Assembly: GCF_000376845.1 (NCBI RefSeq) | Contig: NZ_AQXY01000029.1 | Location: 186,001 to 250,000 of the forward strand | Direction of reading: 5' to 3' | Origin: Thioalkalivibrio sp. ALE14 | GTDB taxonomy: Bacteria > Pseudomonadota > Gammaproteobacteria > Ectothiorhodospirales > Ectothiorhodospiraceae | DNA: 64,000 bases | In this document: in pieces, positions 8,170 through 17,337 of the stretch | How the letters are laid out: each line of letters starts with the position of its first letter | Numbering within the stretch: the first letter of the stretch is position 1 | Notes under the pieces: model-generated | What the model was told of the DNA's origin: nothing | Databases searched by the model: none | Seen by the model: the letters and a program-made list of their open reading frames with translations, nothing else | Made by a program: the position numbers and the translations under genes

Positions 8170-9429
8170 TTATTCGCCGGCGCCGTACACCGGGAAGCGA
8201 CGGCAGATCTCCAGCACCTTTTCGCGCGTCGCGTCGATCACCTGCTCATTCTCGACATCGTCCAGCACGTCGGCGATCCAGCCGGCCAGCTCGCGCGACT
8301 CGGCTTCGGTGAAGCCACGGGTGGTCAGCGCGGCCGTACCAATGCGGATGCCGGAGGTGACGAACGGGGACTGCGGGTCGTTCGGTACCGCGTTCTTGTT
8401 GACCGTGATGTTGGCACGACCCAGCGCGGCGTCCGCCGCCTTGCCCGTGATGCCCTTGGCAACCAGGCTCAGCAGGAACAGGTGGTTATCGGTACCACCG
8501 GAGACGATGTCAAAGCCGCGCTCCACCAGCACCTCGGCCATCGCACGGGCGTTGGCGATCACCTGCTTCTGGTAGGTCGTGAACTCGGGTTCCAGGGCCT
8601 CCTTGAACGCCACCGCCTTGCCGGCGATCACGTGCATCAGCGGACCACCCTGGGTGCCCGGGAAGATCAGCGACTGGAACTTCTTGTTCAGTTCCGGCTG
8701 GCCCTTGGAGATGATGAAACCGCCACGCGGACCGCGCAGGGACTTGTGCGTGGTGGAGGTGACCACGTGGGCGTGGTCGATCGGGTTCGGGTACTCGCCG
8801 GCGGCGATCAGGCCGGAGACGTGGGCCATGTCCACCATCAGGTAGGCACCGACGGAATCGGCGATCTCGCGGAAACGCTTCCAGTCCACCACGCGGGAGT
8901 AGGCGGAGAAACCCGCGACGATCATCTTCGGCTGGTGTTCGGTGGCCAGGCGCTGGACCTCGTCGTAATCGATCAGGCCTTCGTCGGTGATGCCGTACTG
9001 CACGGCATTGTAGATCTTGCCGGAGAAGTTCGGCTTGGCCCCGTGGGTGAGGTGGCCGCCGGCATCCAGGCTCATGCCCAAGACGGTGTCATGCGGCTGC
9101 AGCAGGGCCATGTACACGGCTGCGTTGGCCTGCGAACCGGAATGCGGCTGCACATTGGCGTAGTCCGCGCCGTAGAGCTGCTTCAGGCGATCGATCGCCA
9201 GCTGCTCAACCACGTCGACATGCTCGCAGCCACCGTAGTAGCGCTTACCCGGGTAGCCCTCGGCGTACTTGTTGGTCAGCACGGAGCCCTGGGCCTCCAT
9301 CACGCGCGGGCTGGTGTAGTTCTCCGACGCGATCAGCTCGATGTGCTCTTCCTGGCGCTGCGCCTCCTTGCTGATGGCGCCCCAGAGTTCGTCGTCGTAA
9401 CCGTGGATACTCATGTCGATCGAAAACAT
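8170..9429 (-). CDS. glyA: Serine hydroxymethyltransferase
   Basis: A PLP enzyme interconverting serine and glycine with tetrahydrofolate; in the photorespiratory context it takes the methylene-THF released by glycine cleavage. It has 419 residues, as expected. Visible motifs include [20 protein letters not shown], the YPGKRYYGG substrate loop and the PLP-lysine region [17 protein letters not shown] chose the ATG at 9429 ([16 protein letters not shown]), preceded by GGGAGA, over a longer in-frame extension to 9501 that overlaps the promoter. It is the first gene of the glyA-nrdR-ribD-ribE-ribBX run. Confidence 0.97.
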   Translation of the reverse strand: MFSIDMSIHGYDDELWGAISKEAQRQEEHIELIASENYTSPRVMEAQGSVLTNKYAEGYPGKRYYGGCEHVDVVEQLAIDRLKQLYGADYANVQPHSGSQANAAVYMALLQPHDTVLGMSLDAGGHLTHGAKPNFSGKIYNAVQYGITDEGLIDYDEVQRLATEHQPKMIVAGFSAYSRVVDWKRFREIADSVGAYLMVDMAHVSGLIAAGEYPNPIDHAHVVTSTTHKSLRGPRGGFIISKGQPELNKKFQSLIFPGTQGGPLMHVIAGKAVAFKEALEPEFTTYQKQVIANARAMAEVLVERGFDIVSGGTDNHLFLLSLVAKGITGKAADAALGRANITVNKNAVPNDPQSPFVTSGIRIGTAALTTRGFTEAESRELAGWIADVLDDVENEQVIDATREKVLEICRRFPVYGAGE

Positions 9430-9512
9430 TCGGTTCTCCCGTTCAAGGCTTCGGATTCGGCGGATTGCGGCGCGCCCGCCGGAAGGCGGCACTGCCGTCA
9501 AAAAGGCCGCTT

Positions 9513-9541
9513 ATCATACGTCATCCGGCCCCTGTTTTCAG
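9513..9541 (-). promoter_or_regulatory. Probable sigma-70 promoter of glyA operon
   Basis: On the minus strand CTGAAA (9536-9541) and TATGAT (9513-9518) are separated by exactly 17 bp. They would start a transcript about 75-80 nt before the glyA ATG. The -10 matches 5 of 6 consensus bases and the -35 matches 4 of 6. No riboswitch or operator was recognised in the leader. Confidence 0.5.
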
Positions 9542-9701
9542 GCCGGGCGGCTCCCGGGGCGCCCACCACGACGCCTCCCGAACGGCGCGGAAAGACGGGT
9601 TTCGCAAGTTTGATCAAGTACTTTGATGCCGGCCCACCCGGCCGGGACAGGGCCGACTCAAGCCCCTGCCCGCAACCGTGGAATACCGCGCCCAGCGCGC
9701 C

Positions 9702-10496
9702 TCAGGCGGGTCCGTCGATCCGCTGGACACCCACCTCGTGGCGAATGGGATAGACCGGCAGGCCGAACTGGTTGTAGATCGCCACGTCCGCCGCGTCGCG
9801 ACCGTAGCCCACCACCACGTAGCCACCGCGCAACTCGGACTGGGTGGGATCGAAGCTGTACCAGCGCCCACCGACAAAGGCCTCGAACCAGGCATGCATA
9901 TCCATCGGCTGCAGGCCGTGCAGGTATCCGACCACCATGCGCGCCGGGATGCTGAGACTGCGGCAAAGCGCGATGCCCAGATGCGCCAGGTCACGGCACA
10001 CCCCGCTCCCGCGCTGGTTCACCTCCACCGCCGAAATCGGGATATCGCTGGTACCCGGGAGATACTCGATGCGCTCGCGCAGCCACTGCGTGATCGCAGC
10101 CACCTGGTCGTAGCCCAGCCACTGGCCCGCGGTGATCTCGGTCGCCATCAGGTTGAACCGGTCCGATTCGCAGAAGCGGCTGGGCAGGAGGTAACCCAGT
10201 ACCGCATCCGGCAAGGACTGCACCTCGATGAACGGAGCGCCGGGTGCCCGATCCAGGGCATCGGCCGTCTGTACCTCGGCGGCGGTGTGGATCGAGAATG
10301 GCCCCGGTGGTGCCACCAGACGCTGGCAGAGGTTGCCGTATACGTCCACGAACTCGGTCACCTGTGCGTTCGGCACCAGGCGATATTCCTCGCGGGCCAC
10401 CCACTGCAGCGGGCCGCTGCGGGGGCGCAGCATCAGCACGAACGGCGTCGGGACCGGGATCTCGAACTCGAAGTCACAGCGGGTTTCAAGCCACAT
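9702..10496 (-). CDS. Transglutaminase-like protease-fold protein (COG1305)
   Basis: A 264-residue cytoplasmic-looking protein of the bacterial transglutaminase-like superfamily. The catalytic triad is visible: Cys in [11 protein letters not shown], His in [10 protein letters not shown] and Asp in WYSFDPTQ. The N-terminal 100 residues form the beta-rich domain usual for this subfamily. Homologues are often annotated as probable cysteine proteases; the substrate is unknown. The ATG at 10496 (MWLETRCDF) fits homology. A GTG at 10529 would add 11 residues, and neither start has a convincing ribosome-binding site. It stands alone between glyA and the divergent TAXI-TRAP genes. Confidence 0.82.
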   Translation of the reverse strand: MWLETRCDFEFEIPVPTPFVLMLRPRSGPLQWVAREEYRLVPNAQVTEFVDVYGNLCQRLVAPPGPFSIHTAAEVQTADALDRAPGAPFIEVQSLPDAVLGYLLPSRFCESDRFNLMATEITAGQWLGYDQVAAITQWLRERIEYLPGTSDIPISAVEVNQRGSGVCRDLAHLGIALCRSLSIPARMVVGYLHGLQPMDMHAWFEAFVGGRWYSFDPTQSELRGGYVVVGYGRDAADVAIYNQFGLPVYPIRHEVGVQRIDGPA

Positions 10497-10647
10497 GGGG
10501 GCAATGCCTGCGTCGGGTGAAACTCCCACCCTACGCGCCCGCCCGCGTCAGAACCAGCAAATTCACGTGTCCGGGCTACCCGGGCGAGCGTGTACATTGG
10601 GCGGCAATTCCCTACACTCGCGGTACCGCCTGTTCCCCGGAGCACAC

Positions 10648-11646
10648 ATGCGAGCAATCCCCGTGCGCTGCACCCCGAAACGCGCCCTGACCGGCGGACT
10701 GCTGGCCCTCGGCCTGTTGCTGCTTGCACCCATGGCTGCGGCCGAACAACGCTTCATCAACATCGGCACCGGCGGCGTCACCGGAGTGTACTACCCCGCC
10801 GGCCAGCACCTGTGCCGGCTGTTCAACACCCGCCGCGACAGCCACGGGATGCGCTGCACCGCGGAGAGCACCGGCGGTTCGGTATTCAACCTGAACATGG
10901 TGCGTTCCGGCGACATGGACTTCGGGGTGGCCCAGTCGGACCTGCAGTACCACGCCTATCACGGCAGTGGCCGCTTCGAGGCCTTCGGACCCGGCGACCA
11001 CCTGCGGGCGATGTTCAGCCTGCACCCCGAGCCACTGACCCTGGTGGTGCGCCCGGATGCGGACATCCAGGGTCTGGACGACCTGCCGGGCAAACGGGTG
11101 AACATCGGCAATCCCGGCTCCGGCCAGCGCACCCTGATGGAACAACTGATGGCGGAGCTCGGCTGGGACCACGACACCTTCCGCCGCGTCAGCGAGCTGC
11201 CCTCGCGCGAGCAGGCGCAGGCGCTGTGCGACAACCGGATCGACGCCTTCGTCTTCTCGGTGGGCCATCCCTCGGCGGCGATCCAGGAGCCGATCGCCAC
11301 CTGCGACGCGCGCCTGGTGTCCATCGAAGGCGCGGCCATCGAGGAGCTGATCCGCTCGACCCCGTACTACCTCACCGCCGTGATCCCCGCCGACACCTAC
11401 CCGGGGCAGGACGAGGACATCCACACCTACGGCGTGGGCGCCACCCTGGTCACCTCGGACCGCACCTCGAATACCGCCGCCTACGAGCTGACCCGCGCCG
11501 TGTTCGAAAACTTCGAGACCTTCCGCGGCTTGCACCCGGCCTTCAGCGGCCTCGAACGCAAGAGCATGGTCGACGAGGGCCTGTCCGCCCCCATGCACCC
11601 CGGTGCCCGGCGCTACTTCCGCGAGGCAGGACTGATCGATGACTGA
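10648..11646 (+). CDS. TAXI-family TRAP transporter substrate-binding protein
   Basis: A periplasmic ligand-binding protein of 332 residues with a signal peptide (positively charged start, hydrophobic LLALGLLLLAPMAAA, cleavage near AAAEQ). The mature start FINIGTGGVTGVYYPAG and the later ESTGGSVFN are typical of the TAXI group, which often binds dicarboxylates, glutamate or related organic acids; the ligand cannot be read from sequence. It overlaps the following permease gene by 8 nt, so the two are co-expressed. The longer upstream reading frame is not used, because the signal peptide begins at this ATG. Confidence 0.92.
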   Translation: MRAIPVRCTPKRALTGGLLALGLLLLAPMAAAEQRFINIGTGGVTGVYYPAGQHLCRLFNTRRDSHGMRCTAESTGGSVFNLNMVRSGDMDFGVAQSDLQYHAYHGSGRFEAFGPGDHLRAMFSLHPEPLTLVVRPDADIQGLDDLPGKRVNIGNPGSGQRTLMEQLMAELGWDHDTFRRVSELPSREQAQALCDNRIDAFVFSVGHPSAAIQEPIATCDARLVSIEGAAIEELIRSTPYYLTAVIPADTYPGQDEDIHTYGVGATLVTSDRTSNTAAYELTRAVFENFETFRGLHPAFSGLERKSMVDEGLSAPMHPGARRYFREAGLIDD

Positions 11647-14422
11647 GACCCGAGCACAGGATCCCGCCACTTCGGAGGACCGCCAGGTCGCCGAACTGGA
11701 GACCGGCGGCCGCCACCCCGGCCGCGCGACCCGCACCCTGATCTGGCTCACGGCCGTCGCCTGGTCGCTGTTCCAGATCTGGATCGCCTCACCGATCGCC
11801 GACTGGGTGGACATCTTCGTCGTCTCCGAGACCGAGGCTCGCTCCATCCACCTGGCGTTCGCGATCTTCCTCGGCTACCTGCTGTTCCCGGCGGTCCGCG
11901 CCACCGCCCGCGGCAAGGGCTGGCAGCACGCGATCGGCATCCTGTATGCGCTGGGCGGGCTGGCCCTGATTGCACTGGGGCTGTGGCAATTCCTCGGCCT
12001 GGAACGCCTGGGAGAAGTCTACCTGGCGCTCGGCATCGCCCTGGTGGGAGTCGCGTGGCCGCTGCTGCACGGAAATGACCCCGTACATCGCGTACCGGTG
12101 GGCGACTGGGTATTCGCCGTGGTCGCGGCCTTCAGTGCCCTGTACCTGTACCTGTTCCACGAGGCCCTGGCGGCACGCCCCGGCGCCCCCACCGAGCTGG
12201 ACCTGATCATGGCCGGGGTCGGTCTGATCCTGCTGCTGGAGGCGACCCGCCGCGTGCTCGGGCCGGCGCTGACCATCATCGCCGCGATCTTCCTGTTCTA
12301 TACCTTCGCCGGCCCCCTGATGCCGGACCTGATCGCCCATCGCGGCGCCAGCTACCCGCGCGCGATGGCCCAGCAGTGGCTGTCCAACGAGGGGGTGTTC
12401 GGCATCGCGCTGGGGGTCTCCACCAGCTTCGTGTTCCTGTTCGTGCTGTTCGGCGCGCTGCTGGAGCGCGCCGGGGCTGGCGACTACTTCATCCGCGTCG
12501 CGTTTGCCCTGCTCGGGCATCTGCGTGGCGGCCCGGCCAAGGCGGCGGTGCTGGCCTCCGGGATGACCGGCGTGGTCTCCGGCTCCTCGATCGCCAACGT
12601 GGTCACCACCGGCACCTTCACTGTTCCGCTGATGAAGCGGGTGGGCTTCGCCCCGCACAAGGCAGGCGCGGTGGAGGTGGCCAGCTCGGTCAACGGCCAG
12701 CTGATGCCGCCCGTAATGGGCGCCGCGGCCTTCCTGATGGTCGAGTATGTCGGCATCCCCTATGTCGAGGTGCTCAAGCACGCCATCCTGCCGGCCCTGA
12801 TCGCCTATATCGCACTGATCTATATCGTCCACCTGGAGGCCTGCAAGAACGGCATGGAGGGCCTCCAGCGCGCGACGGCCACGACCTGGCGCGGGCGCCT
12901 GATCAGCTTCGCCCTGACCGTGGCCAGCCTGATCATCCTGGCCGGCGCGGTGTACTGGGGACTGGGCTGGATCAAGACCGTCGCCGGGGATGCCGCGGCC
13001 TGGATCATCGCCGGCCTGTTGTTCGCCACCTACCTGGTACTGGTCTGGATCGTCGCGCACGAGCCGGACCCCGAGGCCCTGGATACCGAACGCCCGCTGC
13101 CGCGCGTCGCCCCCACGGTCCTGAGCGGCCTGCACTACCTGCTGCCGCTGGTGGTGCTGGTCTGGGCCCTGGTGGTGGAACGCCTGTCGCCGGGGCTGGC
13201 GGCCTTCTGGGCGGTGGCCTTCATGATCTTCATCGTGCTGACCCAGCGCCCGCTGGTGGCCCTGTTCCGGCGCCAGGGGCGGCTCGTCCAGGCCGCCTGG
13301 GTCGGGGTCTGGGAACTGTTCCAGGGCTTCGAGACCGGCGCGCGCAACATGATCGGTATCGGCCTGGCCACCGCCGCGGCCGGGATCATCGTCGGCACGG
13401 TCGCGATGACCGGCGTCGGGCTGGTGCTGACCGACCTGGTGGACACCCTGTCCGGCGGCAACCTGCTGCTGGTACTGGTGCTGACCGCGGTGATCAGCCT
13501 GGTCCTTGGCCTGGGCCTGCCGACCACTGCGAACTACATCATCGTGGCCACCCTGATGGCGCCGATCATCGTCGATCTGGGGGCCCAGCACGACATCCTG
13601 ATCCCGCTGATCGCGGCCCACCTGTTCGTGTTCTATTTCGGCATCATGGCCGACGTGACGCCACCGGTGGGCCTGGCCTCCTTCGCCGGCGCGGCAATCG
13701 CGAAGGCCGACCCGATCCGCACCGGGATCCAGGCCTTCGCCTACAGCCTGCGCACCATCGCGTTGCCGTTCTTCTTCATCTTCAACAGCCAGTTGCTGTT
13801 GATCGGGGTGGACAACGTGTTCCAGCTGGCGCTGGTCTTCCTCGGCTCGCTGGCCGGCATCCTCGCCTTTACCGCGGCCACCCAGGGCTGGTTCCTGACC
13901 CGCAGCCGCTACTGGGAATCCGCCGCGCTGATGGTCATCGCCTTCGTGCTGCTGGTACCCACGGTGCTGATGGACCGCCTCGTGCCGCCCCACCAGCACC
14001 AGCCGCCGGAGACCCTGTTCGAGGTCGTCCAGACCATCCCGGACCGCGATTCCTTGCGCCTGGAGGCCACCGGCATCGACCTCGAGGGCCGCGAGATCAC
14101 CCGCACCGTGATGTTCCCGCTGGGTGACCCCGACCTGGCCCCGCGCGAGCGCCTGGCCGATGCCGGGCTGGATGTGCGCTTCGATCCGGAGGACCAGAAG
14201 GCGCAGATTCAGACGGTTGCTTTCGGCAGCCCGGCCGGCCGAGTAGGCTTGGAGGGTGGCTGGACCATTACCGGCGTGCTGGTGCCCACGGACCGCCCGA
14301 GTCCCTACTGGTTCTATCTCCCCGCGCTGGGTCTCGGGCTCCTGGTCGCCTGGAACCAGCGCCGCCGTTCGGAGCCGCCGGGCGGCGGCCCGACGGCCGG
14401 CGCACCCGCGCTTTCGGCGTAG
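11639..14422 (+). CDS. TRAP transporter fused 4TM/12TM permease with DUF3394 tail
   Basis: The inner-membrane partner of the TAXI binding protein, 927 residues long. Residues 1-230 correspond to the small (DctQ-like) part. The large DctM-like part follows, with MTGVVSGSSIANVVTTGTFT near residue 310 and GLGLPTTANYIIVATLMAP near residue 625. Residues from about 785 form a soluble DUF3394-type C-terminal extension ending in a last helix. Fusion of both permease subunits is normal for TAXI systems. Secondary transport driven by Na+ or H+ is expected from the family. Confidence 0.93.
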   Translation: MTETRAQDPATSEDRQVAELETGGRHPGRATRTLIWLTAVAWSLFQIWIASPIADWVDIFVVSETEARSIHLAFAIFLGYLLFPAVRATARGKGWQHAIGILYALGGLALIALGLWQFLGLERLGEVYLALGIALVGVAWPLLHGNDPVHRVPVGDWVFAVVAAFSALYLYLFHEALAARPGAPTELDLIMAGVGLILLLEATRRVLGPALTIIAAIFLFYTFAGPLMPDLIAHRGASYPRAMAQQWLSNEGVFGIALGVSTSFVFLFVLFGALLERAGAGDYFIRVAFALLGHLRGGPAKAAVLASGMTGVVSGSSIANVVTTGTFTVPLMKRVGFAPHKAGAVEVASSVNGQLMPPVMGAAAFLMVEYVGIPYVEVLKHAILPALIAYIALIYIVHLEACKNGMEGLQRATATTWRGRLISFALTVASLIILAGAVYWGLGWIKTVAGDAAAWIIAGLLFATYLVLVWIVAHEPDPEALDTERPLPRVAPTVLSGLHYLLPLVVLVWALVVERLSPGLAAFWAVAFMIFIVLTQRPLVALFRRQGRLVQAAWVGVWELFQGFETGARNMIGIGLATAAAGIIVGTVAMTGVGLVLTDLVDTLSGGNLLLVLVLTAVISLVLGLGLPTTANYIIVATLMAPIIVDLGAQHDILIPLIAAHLFVFYFGIMADVTPPVGLASFAGAAIAKADPIRTGIQAFAYSLRTIALPFFFIFNSQLLLIGVDNVFQLALVFLGSLAGILAFTAATQGWFLTRSRYWESAALMVIAFVLLVPTVLMDRLVPPHQHQPPETLFEVVQTIPDRDSLRLEATGIDLEGREITRTVMFPLGDPDLAPRERLADAGLDVRFDPEDQKAQIQTVAFGSPAGRVGLEGGWTITGVLVPTDRPSPYWFYLPALGLGLLVAWNQRRRSEPPGGGPTAGAPALSA

Positions 14423-14451
14423 CCATATCCATTGCCAACGGAGTACCCGCC

Positions 14452-14856
14452 ATGGAACAACCCAAGTACGGATTCAACGTCATCGTCCGGGGCGACATCA
14501 CCAGCGTGATCGAGCGCACCACGGCGGCCCTCGGTGAGGAAGGCTTCGGCATTCTCAGCGACATCGACGTCGCCGGCGCCTTCAAGAAGAAACTGGACCT
14601 GGATCATCGCCCCTACCGCATCCTTGGTGCCTGCAACCCGAACCTCGCCCGGCAGGCGATCGAGGCCGATCCCAACATCGGCCTGCTGCTGCCGTGCAAC
14701 GTGCTGGTTCAGGACAACGGAAACGGCTCCTGCACCGTCGGCTTCATGGACCCGGTCGCGGTGATGGGCCTGGTCGACAAGCCCGGCGTCGAGGACCTGG
14801 CCACCGATGTGCGCCACCGTCTGGAGCGTGTGCGCCTGGCCCTGGAGACGGGCTAG
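14452..14856 (+). CDS. DUF302 domain protein
   Basis: A soluble protein of 134 residues covering a complete DUF302 domain (ILSDIDVAGAFKKKL; YRILGACNPNLARQAIEADP; GLLLPCNVLV). The biochemical function of the family is not established; homologues are frequent in sulfur oxidisers. It lies 29 nt after the TRAP permease and 22 nt before glcE, so it may be in either transcription unit. There is no signal peptide. Confidence 0.85.
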   Translation: MEQPKYGFNVIVRGDITSVIERTTAALGEEGFGILSDIDVAGAFKKKLDLDHRPYRILGACNPNLARQAIEADPNIGLLLPCNVLVQDNGNGSCTVGFMDPVAVMGLVDKPGVEDLATDVRHRLERVRLALETG

Positions 14857-14878
14857 CGCCCGCTTCCGCAAGCCCCCG

Positions 14879-16000
14879 ATGGAGACCGGAACCGACCAGT
14901 CCGCCATGCTGGCCGAGCGCATCCGCTCGGCCAGCGCCGCCGGGCACCGCCTGGCCATTGCCGGTGGCGGGAGCCAGCGCGCGCTCGCGTTCCCCGCGGG
15001 GTTCGAGCCGGACGTCCGGCCGCTGGAGGCCAGCGGCCACCAGGGGATCGTCAATCTGGCCCCCAGCGAGTTGGTGGTGACGGTGCGCGCCGGAACCCCG
15101 GTCATGGAACTGCAGGCCGCGCTGGAGGAGGTTGGCATGATGCTCCCCTTCGAACCGGCCATGCCCACACCGTCCAGCACCGTCGGCGGCATGGTGGCTC
15201 TGGGCCTGTCCGGCGCCCGGCGCCCGTGGACCGCCAGCCTGCGTGATGCCGTGCTCGGCACCCGGATCGTCAACGGGCGCGGCGAGATCCTGCGTTTCGG
15301 CGGCGAGGTCATGAAGAACGTCGCCGGCTTCGATGTCTCGCGCCTGATGGCCGGCAGCCTCGGCAGCCTGGGCCTGCTGCTGGAGATCAGTTTCAAGCTG
15401 CTGCCCGCCCCCGCCTACCAGGCCTGGCTGCGCCGCGAGGCGACCGCCACCGCCTTCATCGAGCAGGCCCGCGACTGGGGCCGCACCGCCTTGCCGTTCT
15501 CGGGCCTGGCCTGGGCCGATGGCGTCAGCCACATCCGCCTGGGGGGCGGCCAGGAGGCTGTACAGGAGGCCGCCGAGCGACTCGGCGCGGAGGCGGACAT
15601 CGACGGCCCGGCCTTCTGGTCACAGCTGCGAGACCGCCACATGCCTTTCCTGACCCGAACGACAAGCGGCGACGAACGCCTGTGGCGCCTGAGCCTGCCA
15701 CCGGCGACCCCGCCCCTGGACCTGCCCGGCGAGTGGCTGCTCAACTGGGGCGGCGGCGAACGCTGGCTGCGTTCCACCGCCCGCCCCGAAGCCGTTCGCG
15801 CGGCGGTCGAAGACGCGGGCGGTCACGCCCGGCTGTGGTTCGGCGATCCGGCCGGCGCGTCCTGGCTGCATCCACGGCCAGCGGCCCACGCACGCCTGGA
15901 AGGCGAGGTCCGTGCAGCCCTGGACCCGGACGGGGTGTTCTTCGCCCCGCTGATCGCTCCCCATCCGCGTACCGCCCAGCCGACCCGGAACCCGAGCTGA
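14879..16000 (+). CDS. glcE: Glycolate oxidase FAD-binding subunit GlcE
   Basis: A subunit of membrane-associated glycolate oxidase, which converts glycolate to glyoxylate. The 373 residues contain the PCMH-type FAD-binding fold (SELVVTVRAGTPVMELQAAL; PSSTVGGMVALGLSG; GEVMKNVAGFDVSRLMAGSL). The ATG at 14879 follows the DUF302 stop by 22 nt; an earlier in-frame start at 14807 would lie inside DUF302. glcF follows after 4 nt. The catalytic flavoprotein subunit GlcD is not encoded next to it, unlike the usual glcDEF order. Confidence 0.93.
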   Translation: METGTDQSAMLAERIRSASAAGHRLAIAGGGSQRALAFPAGFEPDVRPLEASGHQGIVNLAPSELVVTVRAGTPVMELQAALEEVGMMLPFEPAMPTPSSTVGGMVALGLSGARRPWTASLRDAVLGTRIVNGRGEILRFGGEVMKNVAGFDVSRLMAGSLGSLGLLLEISFKLLPAPAYQAWLRREATATAFIEQARDWGRTALPFSGLAWADGVSHIRLGGGQEAVQEAAERLGAEADIDGPAFWSQLRDRHMPFLTRTTSGDERLWRLSLPPATPPLDLPGEWLLNWGGGERWLRSTARPEAVRAAVEDAGGHARLWFGDPAGASWLHPRPAAHARLEGEVRAALDPDGVFFAPLIAPHPRTAQPTRNPS

Positions 16001-16004
16001 GACC

Positions 16005-17273
16005 ATGCAAACCCGCCTGCACCCCCGCTTCGAGAACGACCCGGCGGCCCGTATCGCCGAGGATGCGCTCCGCGCCTGCGTGCACTGTGGCTTCTGCAAC
16101 GCCACCTGCCCGACCTACCAGGAACAGGGCGACGAGCTGGACGGTCCGCGTGGACGCATCTACCAGATCAAGGAGGTCCTGGAGAGCGGCGAGGCCAATG
16201 CCACCACCCGCACCCACCTGGACCGCTGCCTGACCTGCCTCAACTGCATGACCACCTGCCCTTCCGGCGTGGACTACAACCACCTGGTGGCGGTGGGCCG
16301 CGAGGTCGTTGAACGGGACCTCGACCGCCCCTGGCGCGAGCGGCTGCTGCGCGGCCTGCTGGTGCGCGCCCTGCCGGCAGGCTGGCCATTCCGTCTGGCC
16401 CTGGGCCTGGGACGCCTTGCCCGCCCGGTCCTTCCGGCCGGGCTCAAGCGGCGCGTGCCGCGCGCTCACGCCACCAAGGAAGATACGGCCCGTTCGTCCG
16501 CGCCCGCCGCAGCATCCGGCTTCGAGCATGGCCGGGTCCTGCTGCTGAGCGGCTGTGTCCATGACGCCATCGACGCCCGTATCAACGCCGCCCTGCGCCG
16601 CCTGCTGGCACGTCTCGGCGTTGAGGTCGTCGAAGCAGGAGAGGCCCGGTGCTGCGGGGCCGTGGAACACCATCTAGCCTTCGAGGAACGCACCCGCGCC
16701 CGAGTCCGCGCCAACCTCGACGCCTGGGAACCGACCCTGGACCGCGGCGTGGACGCGGTCGTCAGCACCGCGAGCGGCTGTGGCGTGCTGCTGCGCGACT
16801 ACGGGTACCTTCTGGCCGACGACCCGGCCTACGCCGACCGCGCGGCCCGGCTGGCGGCTCGGGTTCGCGACCCGGTGGAACTGTTCGACGCCGACAGCAT
16901 CCGCGAACTCGGGATCCGCGCGTCGGCCGACCACCCACCCGTGGCCTGGCACGCTCCCTGCACCCTGCAACACGGCCAAGGCCTGGCGGGGCGCGTGGAA
17001 CCCCTGCTGCAGGCTGCCGGCTTCGATCTGGTGCCGGTCATCGAGCCGCACCTGTGCTGCGGCTCCGCCGGTACCTACTCGATCCTGCAGCCCGAAATGG
17101 CCGGGCGCTTGCGCCAGCGCAAGCTGGACAACCTCGAGGCCGGCGGCCCCGCGCGCATCGTCACCGCCAACATCGGCTGCCAGACCCATCTGCAAAGCGG
17201 CACGGACACCCCGGTCGAGCACTGGCTCACACTGCTCGAGCGCCATTGCCCCGCAACTCCCGCCGGTGCGTAG
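16005..17273 (+). CDS. glcF: Glycolate oxidase iron-sulfur subunit GlcF
   Basis: Carries electrons from the GlcD/GlcE flavins to the membrane quinone pool. Two 4Fe-4S motifs are visible near the N-terminus, CVHCGFCNATCP and CLTCLNCMTTCP. Two CCG domains follow: one with LLSGCVHDAI and ARCCGAVEHHL, the other with WHAPCTLQHGQG and PHLCCGSAGTY. Length is 422 residues, normal for GlcF. The next gene, for a glyoxylate aminotransferase, handles the product of this enzyme, supporting a photorespiratory role. Confidence 0.95.
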   Translation: MQTRLHPRFENDPAARIAEDALRACVHCGFCNATCPTYQEQGDELDGPRGRIYQIKEVLESGEANATTRTHLDRCLTCLNCMTTCPSGVDYNHLVAVGREVVERDLDRPWRERLLRGLLVRALPAGWPFRLALGLGRLARPVLPAGLKRRVPRAHATKEDTARSSAPAAASGFEHGRVLLLSGCVHDAIDARINAALRRLLARLGVEVVEAGEARCCGAVEHHLAFEERTRARVRANLDAWEPTLDRGVDAVVSTASGCGVLLRDYGYLLADDPAYADRAARLAARVRDPVELFDADSIRELGIRASADHPPVAWHAPCTLQHGQGLAGRVEPLLQAAGFDLVPVIEPHLCCGSAGTYSILQPEMAGRLRQRKLDNLEAGGPARIVTANIGCQTHLQSGTDTPVEHWLTLLERHCPATPAGA

Positions 17274-17337
17274 GGGCGCTTGCCCGCGCCCGGCCCGCGA
17301 TCTAGATTCCCCCTTTTCCAATCCGGTAGACGCATCC

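Noticed and set aside
11789-13999. 736-codon minus-strand frame opposite the TRAP permease
   Set aside because: Translation is almost entirely His/Gln/Asp/Gly/Arg, the typical shadow of a hydrophobic membrane protein gene in GC-rich DNA.
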